A stretch of 64,000 bases of DNA from Halorarius litoreus (GTDB lineage: Archaea > Halobacteriota > Halobacteria > Halobacteriales > Haloarculaceae), in assembly GCF_024362405.1 (NCBI RefSeq), contig NZ_CP101454.1, forward strand, positions 3,410,001 through 3,474,000. Direction: 5' to 3'. The translations under genes were made by a program, and so were the position numbers. Shown one piece after another: positions 42,491 through 50,544 of this stretch. The notes beneath the pieces are model-generated. The model was not told the DNA's origin. It saw only the letters and a program-made list of their open reading frames with translations, and ran no database searches. The first letter of the stretch is position 1. The number at the start of each line of letters is the position of its first letter.

Positions 42491-42757
42491 ATGCCACGAC
42501 CGAAAGCCACGTTCGACGACCTGCGGAGCTTCGAGTTCCGCGACCCCGAGGACGTGCTCGACGCGGACACGATGTACACCGTCTACGAGATCGCCCGACT
42601 GCTGCAGGGGCTGGAGCCGGACCGCGAACTCGACGCGGCGACCGAGGACATCCTGCTCGACTGGGCCATCCCGTGGATGCTCGACCACGAGTCGTCGTTC
42701 GTGTTCGCCGAGCCGGACGGCGACGACGAGCCGGGGTTCTACGGCCTCCGGGAATGA
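42491..42757 (+). CDS. small conserved haloarchaeal protein coupled to a P-loop ATPase
   Basis: 88 aa: MPRPKATFDDLRSFEFRDPE, then VLDADTMYTVYEIARLLQGL and EPDRELDAATEDILLDWAIP, helical and acidic, with no cysteine or membrane segment. The stop overlaps the ATPase start as ATGA, which implies a functional pair. I believe it matches a DUF5827-type family, but that recollection is not firm. Confidence 0.7.
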   Translation: MPRPKATFDDLRSFEFRDPEDVLDADTMYTVYEIARLLQGLEPDRELDAATEDILLDWAIPWMLDHESSFVFAEPDGDDEPGFYGLRE

Positions 42758-43593
42758 AGCTGCTCGTCGCGGGCGGTGCCCGGGTCGACGCCGGCAAGAC
42801 CACGTTCTCCGTCGGCCTCTGTCACGAGACGAGCGCCACGGGGTACAAACCACGGGCCGGCAACGACTACTGGTTCGACCAGGACGACTACCGCACCGCC
42901 GTCGAACAGGGGCGACTCTACGGGAAGGACGCGAAACGCCTCGCCGACGCCTCGCCGGGCGATCCCGAACCCGAGGACCTGAACCCGGTCCACCGACTCT
43001 GGCTGCCGACGCCTGGCGAGGGGAAGGGGTTGCTCGGACAGGACGAGCGCGCGTTCGTCTGTGACCGGGTTCGCGTCGCCGAGGCGTCGTCGCTGCCGAC
43101 GACCGCCGCAGGCGATGTCTACGTCGCCAACGGGCAGCGCGAGCCCCCGACATCGGCTGTCGAGACGCTCCCGCTCGACGGTGCCGAGCGCGTCGACAGC
43201 CTCCCCGCGTTCAACGGGCTGATGAGTTCGGTGCACGGCCCCGCGACCGATGCGCTCGGTGACCGCATCGCCGCCGCCGACCGCGCAGTCGTCGAGTCGT
43301 ACGCCGACATCGCCCGGCCGCTCACCGACCTCGACGTGGACGCCGTGGCGGTCGTCGAGCCCCGTCGGTGTCGAGTGTACGACGGCGACCGCTACACGAA
43401 GGCCTGTGAGGTCGCCGCTGGTAGCGCCCACGAGGGGCAACTCGAGGAGCGCGTCGGGAACGTCGTCGACTTGCTGGAGCCGGCGGCGACCGTCGAACTC
43501 CCGGCGATCGATGCCGCAACGCGGGCGGACCCGGCGGCCGTAGCCGACGCGTACGCCCCGGCGTACGAGGCGCTGCTCGCCTCGGCACTCTGA
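42754..43593 (+). CDS. P-loop ATPase/GTPase, dethiobiotin-synthetase-like (haloarchaeal)
   Basis: 279 aa from ATG 42754. The nucleotide loop is GGARVDAGKTTFSVGLCHET (residues 7-26), GxxxxxGKT, as in BioD/CobQ-like SIMIBI NTPases. A second conserved-looking block is YKPRAGNDYWFDQDDYRTAV. No obvious biotin pathway neighbours are present, and the C-terminal half (VVESYADIARPLTDLDVDAV...) resembles none of the named members. It probably couples ATP or GTP hydrolysis to a ligation or assembly step. The upstream 88-aa gene is its likely partner. Confidence 0.75.
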   Translation: MKLLVAGGARVDAGKTTFSVGLCHETSATGYKPRAGNDYWFDQDDYRTAVEQGRLYGKDAKRLADASPGDPEPEDLNPVHRLWLPTPGEGKGLLGQDERAFVCDRVRVAEASSLPTTAAGDVYVANGQREPPTSAVETLPLDGAERVDSLPAFNGLMSSVHGPATDALGDRIAAADRAVVESYADIARPLTDLDVDAVAVVEPRRCRVYDGDRYTKACEVAAGSAHEGQLEERVGNVVDLLEPAATVELPAIDAATRADPAAVADAYAPAYEALLASAL

Positions 43594-43661
43594 GGGGGGC
43601 TGCGCGCGCCCGTACATATCAGGCCCCACACTTATCTGGCTGGTATCGTACGGTCCCGTAG

Positions 43662-44747
43662 ATGGGCGGGCCGGGGCCGAATACAGGGGAGGACGACGAG
43701 CACCCGTCGTCGGTACGGGGTGCGTCACTGGTGGACGAACGCGACGTCGACAGCCTCGCCCCCGCCTACGTCGATGCGTTGCCGACCCTCTTTTTCGTAC
43801 TCGACACCTCGGGGCGGCTCGTTGACTGGAACCGCCAGCTCGAATCCATCACCGGGGACGGCGGGGAGCCACTGCGGGGCCGTCGACTCGCCTCGCTGGT
43901 CGCCGAACCGGACACCGAGTCCGTCGGCGACTGGCTGACGGGGGTGTTCGACGACGAGCGCACAGCGACGGCGGAGTTCGCGGTGGCGACCAACACTGAC
44001 GAGTCCGTCCCACACCGCTTCGAGGCGGGGCCACTGGTCGACGACCACGGGGCCGTCGTCGGTGCCGTGGGGACGGCGAGCGACGTCAGCGCCGAGCGGG
44101 CACGGCTGCGCGAGTACGAGGCGAAGGCGGCGCGGTTTGAGCGGTTCGCCGCCATCGTGAGCCACGACCTGCGGAACCCGCTGGCCGTGGCCGACGGCTA
44201 TCTCGATCTCGCGCGTTCGGATGCGGAGTTCGACCACCTCGAGCACGTCGAGGCCGCACACGACCGGATGTGGGACCTCATCGACACATTGCTCCAGCTC
44301 GAACAGGACGACGGCGAACTCGACGACGTGGAGGCGGTCGACCTCAACGGGGTCGTGACCGACGCGTGGACGGGCGTGACGACTGAGCGGGCGTCGCTCT
44401 CCGTCGTCGGCGACCTCGGGACCGTACAAGGCAACAGGGAGCGGCTCGGCCAACTGTTCGAGAACCTGTTTCGCAACAGTGTCGAGCACGGCTCGACGGT
44501 TGAGCAGGGAGACGCCGGCGTCACCGTGACCGTTCGCCCGACGGCCACCGGGTTCTGTGTCGTCGACGACGGCCCGGGGCTTCCCGAGGGGCGAGACGAC
44601 CTGTTCGCCGACGGCGTCACGACCAAACCCGGCGGGACGGGCCTCGGACTCGCCATCGTCGCCAGCGTCGCGGAGGCCCACGGTTGGACGGTCGAGGCGA
44701 GCGAGAGCGAGTCCGGTGGTGCCCGCTTCGACGTTCGAACGGAGTAG
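43662..44747 (+). CDS. soluble PAS-domain sensor histidine kinase
   Basis: 361 aa, no membrane segment. A PAS domain covers about 36-145 (ALPTLFFVLDTSGRLVDWNR). The dimerisation/phosphoacceptor box is FAAIVSHDLRNPLAVADGYL with His168. The ATPase domain has the N-box FENLFRNSVEHGS, VVDDGPGLPEG (G1) and TTKPGGTGLGLAIVASVAEA (G2). No receiver domain is attached and no response regulator lies beside it, as for many haloarchaeal 'orphan' kinases. It likely senses a cytoplasmic redox or small-molecule cue through the PAS domain. Confidence 0.88.
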   Translation: MGGPGPNTGEDDEHPSSVRGASLVDERDVDSLAPAYVDALPTLFFVLDTSGRLVDWNRQLESITGDGGEPLRGRRLASLVAEPDTESVGDWLTGVFDDERTATAEFAVATNTDESVPHRFEAGPLVDDHGAVVGAVGTASDVSAERARLREYEAKAARFERFAAIVSHDLRNPLAVADGYLDLARSDAEFDHLEHVEAAHDRMWDLIDTLLQLEQDDGELDDVEAVDLNGVVTDAWTGVTTERASLSVVGDLGTVQGNRERLGQLFENLFRNSVEHGSTVEQGDAGVTVTVRPTATGFCVVDDGPGLPEGRDDLFADGVTTKPGGTGLGLAIVASVAEAHGWTVEASESESGGARFDVRTE

Positions 44748-44751
44748 TGAC

Positions 44752-45330
44752 TCAGTAGCTTCGAGCCGCTTGCAAGGCGAGTTCGACGTGAGCGTACGCG
44801 TCCTGTGTCGCGCTCGGACCGTGGCCGGTGTGAAGTTCGCTCAGAGGTTCGTCGACGGTCTCGAGGACGTACTCGATGCTCTCGATGAGGGTCCGGCGGT
44901 CCCCCTCCGGGAGGTCCGTGCGGCCGAACCCACCGTTGGTGAACACGAGGTCGCCCGCGAACAGCACGGCGGCCTCGGCCGAATACAGGCAGAGGTGGTC
45001 GTTCTTGTGGCCGGGAGTGTGGAGCGCGCGATAGTCGTGGTCGCCGAGCTGGACCGTCTCGCCGTCGGCGATTGCGTGGTCGACGAGTTCGTGCTCCGGG
45101 TCGAACCCCCACACGTCCACGTCGAAGGCGTCCACGACGGCCGCGGTGTTCCCGATGTGGTCGGGATGGGTGTGTGTGAGCACGACAGCATCGAGGTCGC
45201 CCACCTGGTCCCGGATGCGCTCGACGACGTCGAACTCGCTGCCGGGGTCGACGAGTACCGTTCGCTCGCCGTCCACGAGGAAGGCGTTGCTGGTGAACGC
45301 CCGCACACCCTGCGCGAGGTTGGAAATCAT
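44752..45330 (-). CDS. MBL-fold metallo-hydrolase (glyoxalase II-like)
   Basis: 192 aa from the ATG at 45328-45330 (MISNLAQGVRAFTSNAFLVD). Metal motifs are LTHTHPDHIGN (HxHxDH, about 51-56), LHTPGHKNDHL, LFAGDLVF, and a C-terminal HTGHGPS. The arrangement is that of glyoxalase II/persulfide-dioxygenase-like and SoxH-like hydrolases. The final His lies in TGHGPS, as in small archaeal members with broad thioester substrates. It is convergent with the histidine kinase gene and divergent from the presenilin-like gene. Specific substrate unknown. Confidence 0.87.
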   Translation of the reverse strand: MISNLAQGVRAFTSNAFLVDGERTVLVDPGSEFDVVERIRDQVGDLDAVVLTHTHPDHIGNTAAVVDAFDVDVWGFDPEHELVDHAIADGETVQLGDHDYRALHTPGHKNDHLCLYSAEAAVLFAGDLVFTNGGFGRTDLPEGDRRTLIESIEYVLETVDEPLSELHTGHGPSATQDAYAHVELALQAARSY

Positions 45331-45419
45331 GCACGTCGGTAGCCGCCCCCGGTACTTTCCGGTGTCGCTTGTGACCGCCGAACGCAACGCCCTTACGCCA
45401 GCCGTGACTCCCATCACGC

Positions 45420-46418
45420 ATGAGACGGGCGTACGCCGCCGTCGCCGCCATCGTCGGCATCTTCCTTTGTATCCAGCTCGGTGCACTCGCGCTGGTCGAG
45501 CCGTTCCAGGCCGCCGGCTACCAGACCGTCGAGGACCCGACGGACCCGACGAACTCGGTGCTGTACATCGGCGCCATCCTCGTCGCCACGGCCGTCATGC
45601 TCGCCGCGTTCAAGTACGACGCCGACGTGGTCGTCCGGCTGCTGGTCATCGTCTCCGCGACGTTCATCAGCTACTACGTGTTCACCGTCCTCCTCCCGGT
45701 GGTCGAGGTGTTCGGCGTCAACGGGCTCGCCGTCGCCGCCGCACTCGGGCTGGCTGCCGCGCTCGCACTCTACCCCGAGTGGTACGTCATCGACGGCGCG
45801 GGCATCGTGATGGGTGCGGGCGCAGCGGGGCTGTTCGGCATCTCGTTCGGCCTCCTGCCGGCCATCCTCCTGCTGATCGGGCTCGCCGTCTACGACGCCA
45901 TCTCGGTGTACGGCACCGAACACATGCTCGACCTCGCCTCAGGCGTGATGGACCTCAAGGTGCCCGTCATTCTCGTCGTCCCGCTCACACTGTCGTACTC
46001 GTTCCTCGACAGCGAGATGCCGGAGACGAAGCCGGACCCCGACGAGGAGGACGACGAAACGGACGATGCAAACGACGCGGACGGTGCAACGGGCGACGAC
46101 GCCGAGCAAGCGCCGCTTGACCGGGACGCGTTCTTCATCGGCCTCGGTGACGCCGTCATGCCGACCGTGCTGGTCGCGAGTGCGGCGTTCTTCGCCCCGG
46201 CGTCCATCCCCACGCTGAACCTGCTGGGCGTCGAGGCCGCCCTGCCCGCCGTGACGGCGATGGTGGGCACCATCCTCGGGCTCCTCGTGCTGATGCGGAT
46301 GGTGATGAAGGGGCGGGCACACGCCGGGCTCCCGCTGCTCAACGGTGGGGCCATCGCCGGCTACCTCGTGGGCGCGCTCGCGGTCGGAATTCCGCTGCTG
46401 CAGGCCGTTGGGCTGTGA
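45420..46418 (+). CDS. presenilin-family intramembrane aspartyl protease (PSH)
   Basis: 332 aa with nine predicted membrane segments. The catalytic pair is Tyr158-Asp159 (GLAVYDAISVYG) in TM6 and Gly-Leu-Gly-Asp244 (FIGLGDAVMP) in TM7. GLPLLNGG near residue 305 stands where the PAL motif is expected. Between TM6 and TM7 is an acidic loop DEEDDETDDANDADGATGDD. Archaeal PSH enzymes are soluble-loop relatives of eukaryotic presenilin and signal peptide peptidase that cleave substrates within the membrane. Natural substrates in haloarchaea are not known. Confidence 0.9.
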   Translation: MRRAYAAVAAIVGIFLCIQLGALALVEPFQAAGYQTVEDPTDPTNSVLYIGAILVATAVMLAAFKYDADVVVRLLVIVSATFISYYVFTVLLPVVEVFGVNGLAVAAALGLAAALALYPEWYVIDGAGIVMGAGAAGLFGISFGLLPAILLLIGLAVYDAISVYGTEHMLDLASGVMDLKVPVILVVPLTLSYSFLDSEMPETKPDPDEEDDETDDANDADGATGDDAEQAPLDRDAFFIGLGDAVMPTVLVASAAFFAPASIPTLNLLGVEAALPAVTAMVGTILGLLVLMRMVMKGRAHAGLPLLNGGAIAGYLVGALAVGIPLLQAVGL

Positions 46419-46432
46419 GCGAGTTCTCGGTG

Positions 46433-46554
46433 CTGAAATGATTTTCAGGAAACAGTTTAGTGCCACACCCCCGCATCCTGGCATGGGGCGTCTGCCCCGC
46501 CCGATGTGCCCCGCTGACGGCTACGGCCCTCGAGGCTCTCTCTTGCCTCGGGCC
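46433..46554 (+). ncRNA. structured intergenic segment, candidate small RNA (four stem-loops)
   Basis: In 122 bp there are four inverted repeats in series: CTGAAA-TGAT-TTTCAG (46433-46448), TGCCA/TGGCA (46461-46483), GGGGC-GTCT-GCCCC (46485-46498), and GGCC-CT-CGAGGC with TCTCTCTT and GCCTCGGGCC (46525-46554). CAGTTTAGTG at 46453-46462 resembles a haloarchaeal TATA element for the plus strand. No plausible protein is encoded. The first palindrome may instead be an operator. It does not match RNase P or SRP RNA cores that I could look for by eye. Confidence 0.35.
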
Positions 46555-46599
46555 CACCCCTCGCGTCGGCAAGGTCGGTTGGCCCCGTCGCTCAGGTTC

Positions 46600-47592
46600 T
46601 CAGCGTAGTGCTTCACTCGCCGGTGCGAAGTCGATGGTCTGGCCCAGACCCTCGGCTTTCGCGCGCTCGTAGAGCATGGCGGCGGCGGCGACCGTCTCGA
46701 TGCCCGTCCCACCGGAGTCGAACACCGTGATCTCCTGTCGGTTCTCGCGGCCTGGTGCGTTGCCCGCGACGATGTCGCCGAGCTCCGCGTGGATGTCGTC
46801 GTCCGTCACCGCGCCCTCCTCGCGGGCCAACAGGAACGAACCGGCGTCCTGGAGTGCGCGCTCGCGAAGGTCGGGGACGTACTTCGCGTTCGCGACGGTC
46901 GTGGCGTCGAGTTCGCGCTTGTCGGGGTCGTACTGCCCCATCGCGGTCACGTGCGTTCCCTGCTCCAGCAACTCGCCGTCGAACACGGGTTCGGTGGCGT
47001 TCGTCGCGGTGATGACGATGTCAGCGCCCTCGACCGCCGCGTCGGAGGAGGGAACGGCAGCCACGGCGGCGTCGAGTTCGTCGTTCATCGTCGCGGCGAA
47101 CGACTCGCGGTGGTCCTTCGTCGGCGAGAACACGTTGACGGTTGCGATACCGCGGACCGCGTCCAGGGCTCGCAGTTGGCCCTTCGCCTGTGCGCCCGAG
47201 CCGATGACGGCGACCACCTCGGCGTCGGGGCGAGCGAGGACGTCGGCGCCCACCGCTCCCACGGCACCGGTCTTGTACGGGTTGAGCGACGCGCCGTCGA
47301 GGAGGGCGATAGGTCGCCCGCTCTCGACATCGAACAGCGGCAGGAAGAAGTGGGCGTCCACGTCACCGAAGCCGGCGGCGTACTGGTAGCCACCCATTAC
47401 GCCCGTCTCCGGGAGGATGGCCATGTAGCCGGTGAGCATCCCGGCGGGGTCGGGGTTCACCAGCTTGGTTCGGGGTTTCGCGGCCGCTCCTTCGCCGCGT
47501 TGCCGGTAGCCGTCTCGAACGGCCTCGACGTACTCTGCGGGCTCTGCGAGTCCACGGACTTCCTCGCTCGTCAGGAACAGCACCTCGGTCAT
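46600..47592 (-). CDS. ornithine cyclodeaminase / mu-crystallin family dehydrogenase (alanine dehydrogenase-like)
   Basis: 330 aa. The NAD(P)-binding turn is VAVIGSGAQAKGQLRALDAV (about residues 127-146), followed by a substrate-domain Lys/Asp region (LFDVESGRPIALLDGASLNP, then YKTGAVGAVGADVLA). The C-terminal domain has AELGDIVAGNAPGRENRQEI and TVFDSGGTGIETVAAAAMLY. Such enzymes act as alanine dehydrogenase, ornithine cyclodeaminase or L-proline-forming enzymes, and residue markers visible here do not separate them. Archaeal members with this length often prefer alanine. A broken relative lies at 15788-16738. Confidence 0.88.
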   Translation of the reverse strand: MTEVLFLTSEEVRGLAEPAEYVEAVRDGYRQRGEGAAAKPRTKLVNPDPAGMLTGYMAILPETGVMGGYQYAAGFGDVDAHFFLPLFDVESGRPIALLDGASLNPYKTGAVGAVGADVLARPDAEVVAVIGSGAQAKGQLRALDAVRGIATVNVFSPTKDHRESFAATMNDELDAAVAAVPSSDAAVEGADIVITATNATEPVFDGELLEQGTHVTAMGQYDPDKRELDATTVANAKYVPDLRERALQDAGSFLLAREEGAVTDDDIHAELGDIVAGNAPGRENRQEITVFDSGGTGIETVAAAAMLYERAKAEGLGQTIDFAPASEALR

Positions 47593-47654
47593 ACCCGTCG
47601 TTCACGGGGTACGGTAATCAGCGTAGTGGCTGGCGGAGAAGCGGTCGGTAGTGG

Positions 47655-47891
47655 TCAGTTCGCGCCGAGGTCGGGGCCGTCAGCGGGCGAGCGGGTCGGC
47701 GAGGCAGGAGTTGGGGCCGAGGCGTCGCTCGGAGTGCGGACGAACATGCCGTGACCGATGAGCAGCACCGCCACGAGGGAGGCGGCGATGATGGCGGTCG
47801 TCAGCGAGACGCCCGCGACGAAGAGGAGCGCGGAGCCACCTCCAAGCGCGAGCGGAATGAGCCCGAGAACAAGGTCGTAATATCCTGCCAT
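47655..47891 (-). CDS. small membrane protein with two helices and Pro/Ser tail
   Basis: 78 aa. Two hydrophobic segments (residues 5-28, YDLVLGLIPLALGGGSALLF..., and 31-50, TTAIIAASLVAVLLIGHGMF) are followed by a disordered RTPSDASAPTPASPTRSPAD tail. The compact two-TM plus tail pattern is found in many small haloarchaeal DUFs. It is divergent from the MFS transporter across a 317-bp AT-rich region with a perfect palindrome, and may share its regulation. Confidence 0.72.
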   Translation of the reverse strand: MAGYYDLVLGLIPLALGGGSALLFVAGVSLTTAIIAASLVAVLLIGHGMFVRTPSDASAPTPASPTRSPADGPDLGAN

Positions 47892-48208
47892 ATCTGATAC
47901 TATCTATGAGAGTTATTGACATAAGTGTTTTTCATACGTGGGTGATACAATATCAGCTAACCACGGGTGTATAACGGGTGGCCACTGTATTGGTTTTCTA
48001 TAAGTTATAGAAATATATTCGGCCCCCAAACCGTACTGAGAGGACCTCTCCCACGAGTTCCGCCGGATTCGTCATGTTTCGACTGTCCAGGAATGTGTCT
48101 GTTCGCGTAACGACACACGGTACCGTCCATCACGTAACGGCAGAGATTGCCGCCACCCCGGCGGTCCGTCGACGACAGTCGAACCGACGGCTACAAGCGA
48201 CTCCCGTC
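47892..48208. promoter_or_regulatory. AT-rich divergent control region with 19-nt perfect palindrome
   Basis: TTTCTATAAGTTATAGAAA at 47995-48013 is perfectly symmetric about G48004 (9-bp arms). The surrounding sequence (CTGTATTGGTTTTC, AAATATATTCGG) is the most AT-rich in the window and contains TATA-like elements in both directions. Such an operator-like site between a small membrane protein gene and an exporter gene suggests a local repressor, which is not encoded adjacent. The remainder up to the GTG at 48209 looks non-coding, although an ORF is open from 48074. Confidence 0.6.
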
Positions 48209-49486
48209 GTGAGTTCGGCTGTGAACGGGAACGACCGGAAGATAACCGGGCTGGTGATGCTCGCCCACGCGATGGTCCACACGTACGAACTGTCGCTACC
48301 GATTCTGCTGACCGTCTGGGCCGTCGAGTTCACACAACTGTCGGTCCCGCTCGTGGGGACGTTCGCGGCCACCAGTTTCGTGCTCGGGGTCGTGCTCACT
48401 GCTGGCTACGCCCCGTTCGGCATCGGCGCACTTCCGGGAGGCGTCCTCGCCGACGCCTACGGCTCACGGCCGCTCATCGTCGGCTGTCTCCTCGGGATGG
48501 GTGGGTCGTTCCTCGCGCTCGCGCTCGCTCCCTCACTTTTGACAGTCGCGCTCGCGCTGGTGGCGTGGGGCGCTGCCGCCTCGGTCTACCATCCCGCCGG
48601 GCTCGCGCTCATCTCGAAGGGCGTCGCGGAGCGCGGGTCAGCGTTCGCCTATCACGGCATCGCGGGCAACCTCGGCATCGCGCTCGGACCACTGGCCACG
48701 GCCGTCCTGCTGTTCGTCCTTGACGACTGGCGGCTCGTCGTGGCGATCCTCGGCGTGCCGGCGCTCCTCGGGGCGGTGTTCGCGTTCCGCGTCCAGGTGG
48801 ACGAAACCGCGGCCGTGGGCACGGACGGTGGTGGCGACGGCGGTGACGCCCGCGCCTCGGGCTCCGTCACCTCGCTCTCGGCGTTCCTCGCCGACTCGAA
48901 GACGCTGTTCGCCGGCCTGTTCGCGCTCGTGTTCGGTGTGGTGATGCTCTCGGGGCTCTACTACCGTGGCTTCCTCACCTTCCTGCCGGAGCTGCTCGGC
49001 GGGTTCGACGCGCTCGCTCCCGTCGAGTTCGCTGGCCGTGAACTCGCGCCCGGCCGGTACGTCTACGTCGGCCTGCTGATGGTCGGCGTCGTCGGCCAGT
49101 ACGTCGGCGGCAAGCTCACCGACCGCATCCCTGTCGAGTGGGGACTGGTCGGCGGCTACGGCGCGCTCGCCGTGCTCGCCGTCGTGTTCCTGCCCGTCGC
49201 GACCGCCGGGCTCGTCCCCCTGCTCGCCGTCTGCGCGCTGATGGGCGTAGCGCTGTTCGTCGTCCAGCCGTTCTATCAGGCGACCGTCGCCGAGTACACC
49301 CCCGCAGGGGCTCGCGGGCTCTCGTACGGCTACACCTACCTCGGTGTGTTCGGCGTCGGCGCACTCGGCGGCGCGGTCGCAGGCGGGCTGCTCACGTACT
49401 TCGAGGGGGCGACGGCCCTGTTCGCCGTGCTCGCCGTGTTCGGCACGCTCGCAGCCGGCATCGGCCTGTATCTCGCTCGTCGCTAG
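48209..49486 (+). CDS. MFS transporter (fosmidomycin-resistance-like exporter)
   Basis: 425 aa from GTG 48209, 12 hydrophobic segments. The first helix region ITGLVMLAHAMVHTYELSLP resembles the Fsr branch ('H..' with a polar substitution in helix 1). YHPAGLALISKGVAERGSAF, then AYHGIAGNLGIALGPLATAV in the fourth to fifth helix region is the strongest family similarity (fosmidomycin-resistance proteins). The N-terminal half also has DAYGSRPLIV in the loop 2-3 position of the MFS signature. A central cytoplasmic loop is Gly/Asp-rich (TDGGGDGGDARAS). The start is at 48209 because 45 codons of the longer ORF look non-protein. Substrate unknown. Confidence 0.85.
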   Translation: MSSAVNGNDRKITGLVMLAHAMVHTYELSLPILLTVWAVEFTQLSVPLVGTFAATSFVLGVVLTAGYAPFGIGALPGGVLADAYGSRPLIVGCLLGMGGSFLALALAPSLLTVALALVAWGAAASVYHPAGLALISKGVAERGSAFAYHGIAGNLGIALGPLATAVLLFVLDDWRLVVAILGVPALLGAVFAFRVQVDETAAVGTDGGGDGGDARASGSVTSLSAFLADSKTLFAGLFALVFGVVMLSGLYYRGFLTFLPELLGGFDALAPVEFAGRELAPGRYVYVGLLMVGVVGQYVGGKLTDRIPVEWGLVGGYGALAVLAVVFLPVATAGLVPLLAVCALMGVALFVVQPFYQATVAEYTPAGARGLSYGYTYLGVFGVGALGGAVAGGLLTYFEGATALFAVLAVFGTLAAGIGLYLARR

Positions 49487-49914
49487 GCGAGCGCCCGCGA
49501 GGCGACCGCCCGCCAGCAGACGAGCAACGTCCCAGTGACGAACAGCGAGACGAGGAAGAACGCGGGGTCGAAGCTACCGGAGAACAGCGACGTCGCACGC
49601 AGTGCCTGCCCGACCACGTCCGCGCCGAGCCACGCGACTGCCGCGCGCGCTGCCGCCTCACGGGGCGTCGCCAGTGCCTCGGTGACGAACGCGCCGGCGA
49701 GCAGGCCGACGAGCGCCCAGCCGACGAGGAACGGCGCGGCCACCTCGGGCACCCGTGTGAGCACCTGGCCCGAGTTGTGCTGGAGAACGCCCAGCGTACT
49801 GAACAGGCCGATACACACCACGTCACCGACCACAACGAGCGCAGTCGTTCGAGAGGGTGAGAGTCGAGGGCCGAACTGCATGCGCATCGGTTCGAGATAC
49901 TGGGGTTTAGTCAC
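49483..49914 (-). CDS. DUF3054 family membrane protein
   Basis: 143 aa with four hydrophobic segments, starting SRTTALVVVGDVVCIGLFST and including the conserved PFLVGWALVGLLAGAF and LVSLFVTGTLLVCWRA. This is the pattern of DUF3054, a small four-helix membrane family of unknown role. The start at 49912-49914 could also be an internal Met (MQFGPRLS). Its 3' end overlaps the MFS gene by 4 bp, convergently, and its 5' end overlaps the methyltransferase gene by 8 bp. Confidence 0.78.
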   Translation of the reverse strand: MTKPQYLEPMRMQFGPRLSPSRTTALVVVGDVVCIGLFSTLGVLQHNSGQVLTRVPEVAAPFLVGWALVGLLAGAFVTEALATPREAAARAAVAWLGADVVGQALRATSLFSGSFDPAFFLVSLFVTGTLLVCWRAVASRALA

Positions 49915-50485
49915 CCCGCTTCACGCCCGCGAGGGTGTAGCCGAACCCCTCCTCGGGGTAGAACACGACGAGGCCGGCCTCGCGCATGTGGTCGGCTAGG
50001 TCGTCGGGAGTGTAGAACGTCGAGTCGAAGCCGACCGCGTGTTCCAACCCGACGAGTGCCTGCCCCCGTACGGTCGAGGGGTCGAACTCCCGGACGACGA
50101 GCACGCCCCCCGGTCTGAGCACCCGTGCGGCCTCCGCAATCGCGGCAGGGGCGTCCGGGAAGTGGTGCAGCGCGTCGACGATGGTGACGGCGTCGACGCT
50201 CGCGTCTCGGACGGGCAGACGGCCGGCGTCGCCCTGTATCCCGCCGACGCCCTTCGAGCGGGCCTCCCGGAGCATTCCTGCGGCGGCGTCGACGACGGTG
50301 GCGCCATCGAGTTCGCGCGCGGCGCGCCCCGTCCCGCCACCGACGTCGAGCACGCGGTCCACGTGGCCGTCGCCGAACGCGAGCCCGGCGTCGAGCTTGT
50401 GACCGGCGGCGGGCGGCATCGCCAGCTCGTAGAGGCTCGCGAACCGGTCGAACAGCGATACGTCGCGGGTCTCCGTCCAGTGCAT
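49907..50485 (-). CDS. SAM-dependent methyltransferase, class I
   Basis: 192 aa from the ATG at 50483-50485 (MHWTETRDVSLFDRFASLYE). SAM motif I VLDVGGGTGRAARELDG, an acidic end to strand 2 in VVDAAAGMLREA, motif III/post region DALHHFPDAPAAIAEAARVL followed by RPGGVLVVREF: the UbiE/Coq5-like Methyltransf_11 layout. The UbiE-like opening raises the possibility of a quinone methyltransferase, which would complement the men genes at the left end, but no distance-specific evidence supports this. The acceptor is unknown. Confidence 0.85.
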   Translation of the reverse strand: MHWTETRDVSLFDRFASLYELAMPPAAGHKLDAGLAFGDGHVDRVLDVGGGTGRAARELDGATVVDAAAGMLREARSKGVGGIQGDAGRLPVRDASVDAVTIVDALHHFPDAPAAIAEAARVLRPGGVLVVREFDPSTVRGQALVGLEHAVGFDSTFYTPDDLADHMREAGLVVFYPEEGFGYTLAGVKRGD

Positions 50486-50544
50486 ATCGGGTATGGGGGG
50501 CGGCGGTAGTAACGCGTTTCCCCCTCCCGGGTCTCTCACGGGGT

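Noticed and set aside
46419..46599. RNase P RNA, SRP RNA or tRNA in the structured intergenic segment
   Set aside because: No cloverleaf with matching arms, no SRP GNAR-type core, and no RNase P conserved core strings could be found by eye on either strand; kept only as a candidate RNA.
48074..48208. Longer N terminus for the MFS transporter from ATG 48074
   Set aside because: The added 45 residues (MFRLSRNVSVRVTTHGTVHH...) are Arg/Thr-rich and lie in the control region; the GTG at 48209 gives the usual short N terminus before helix 1.
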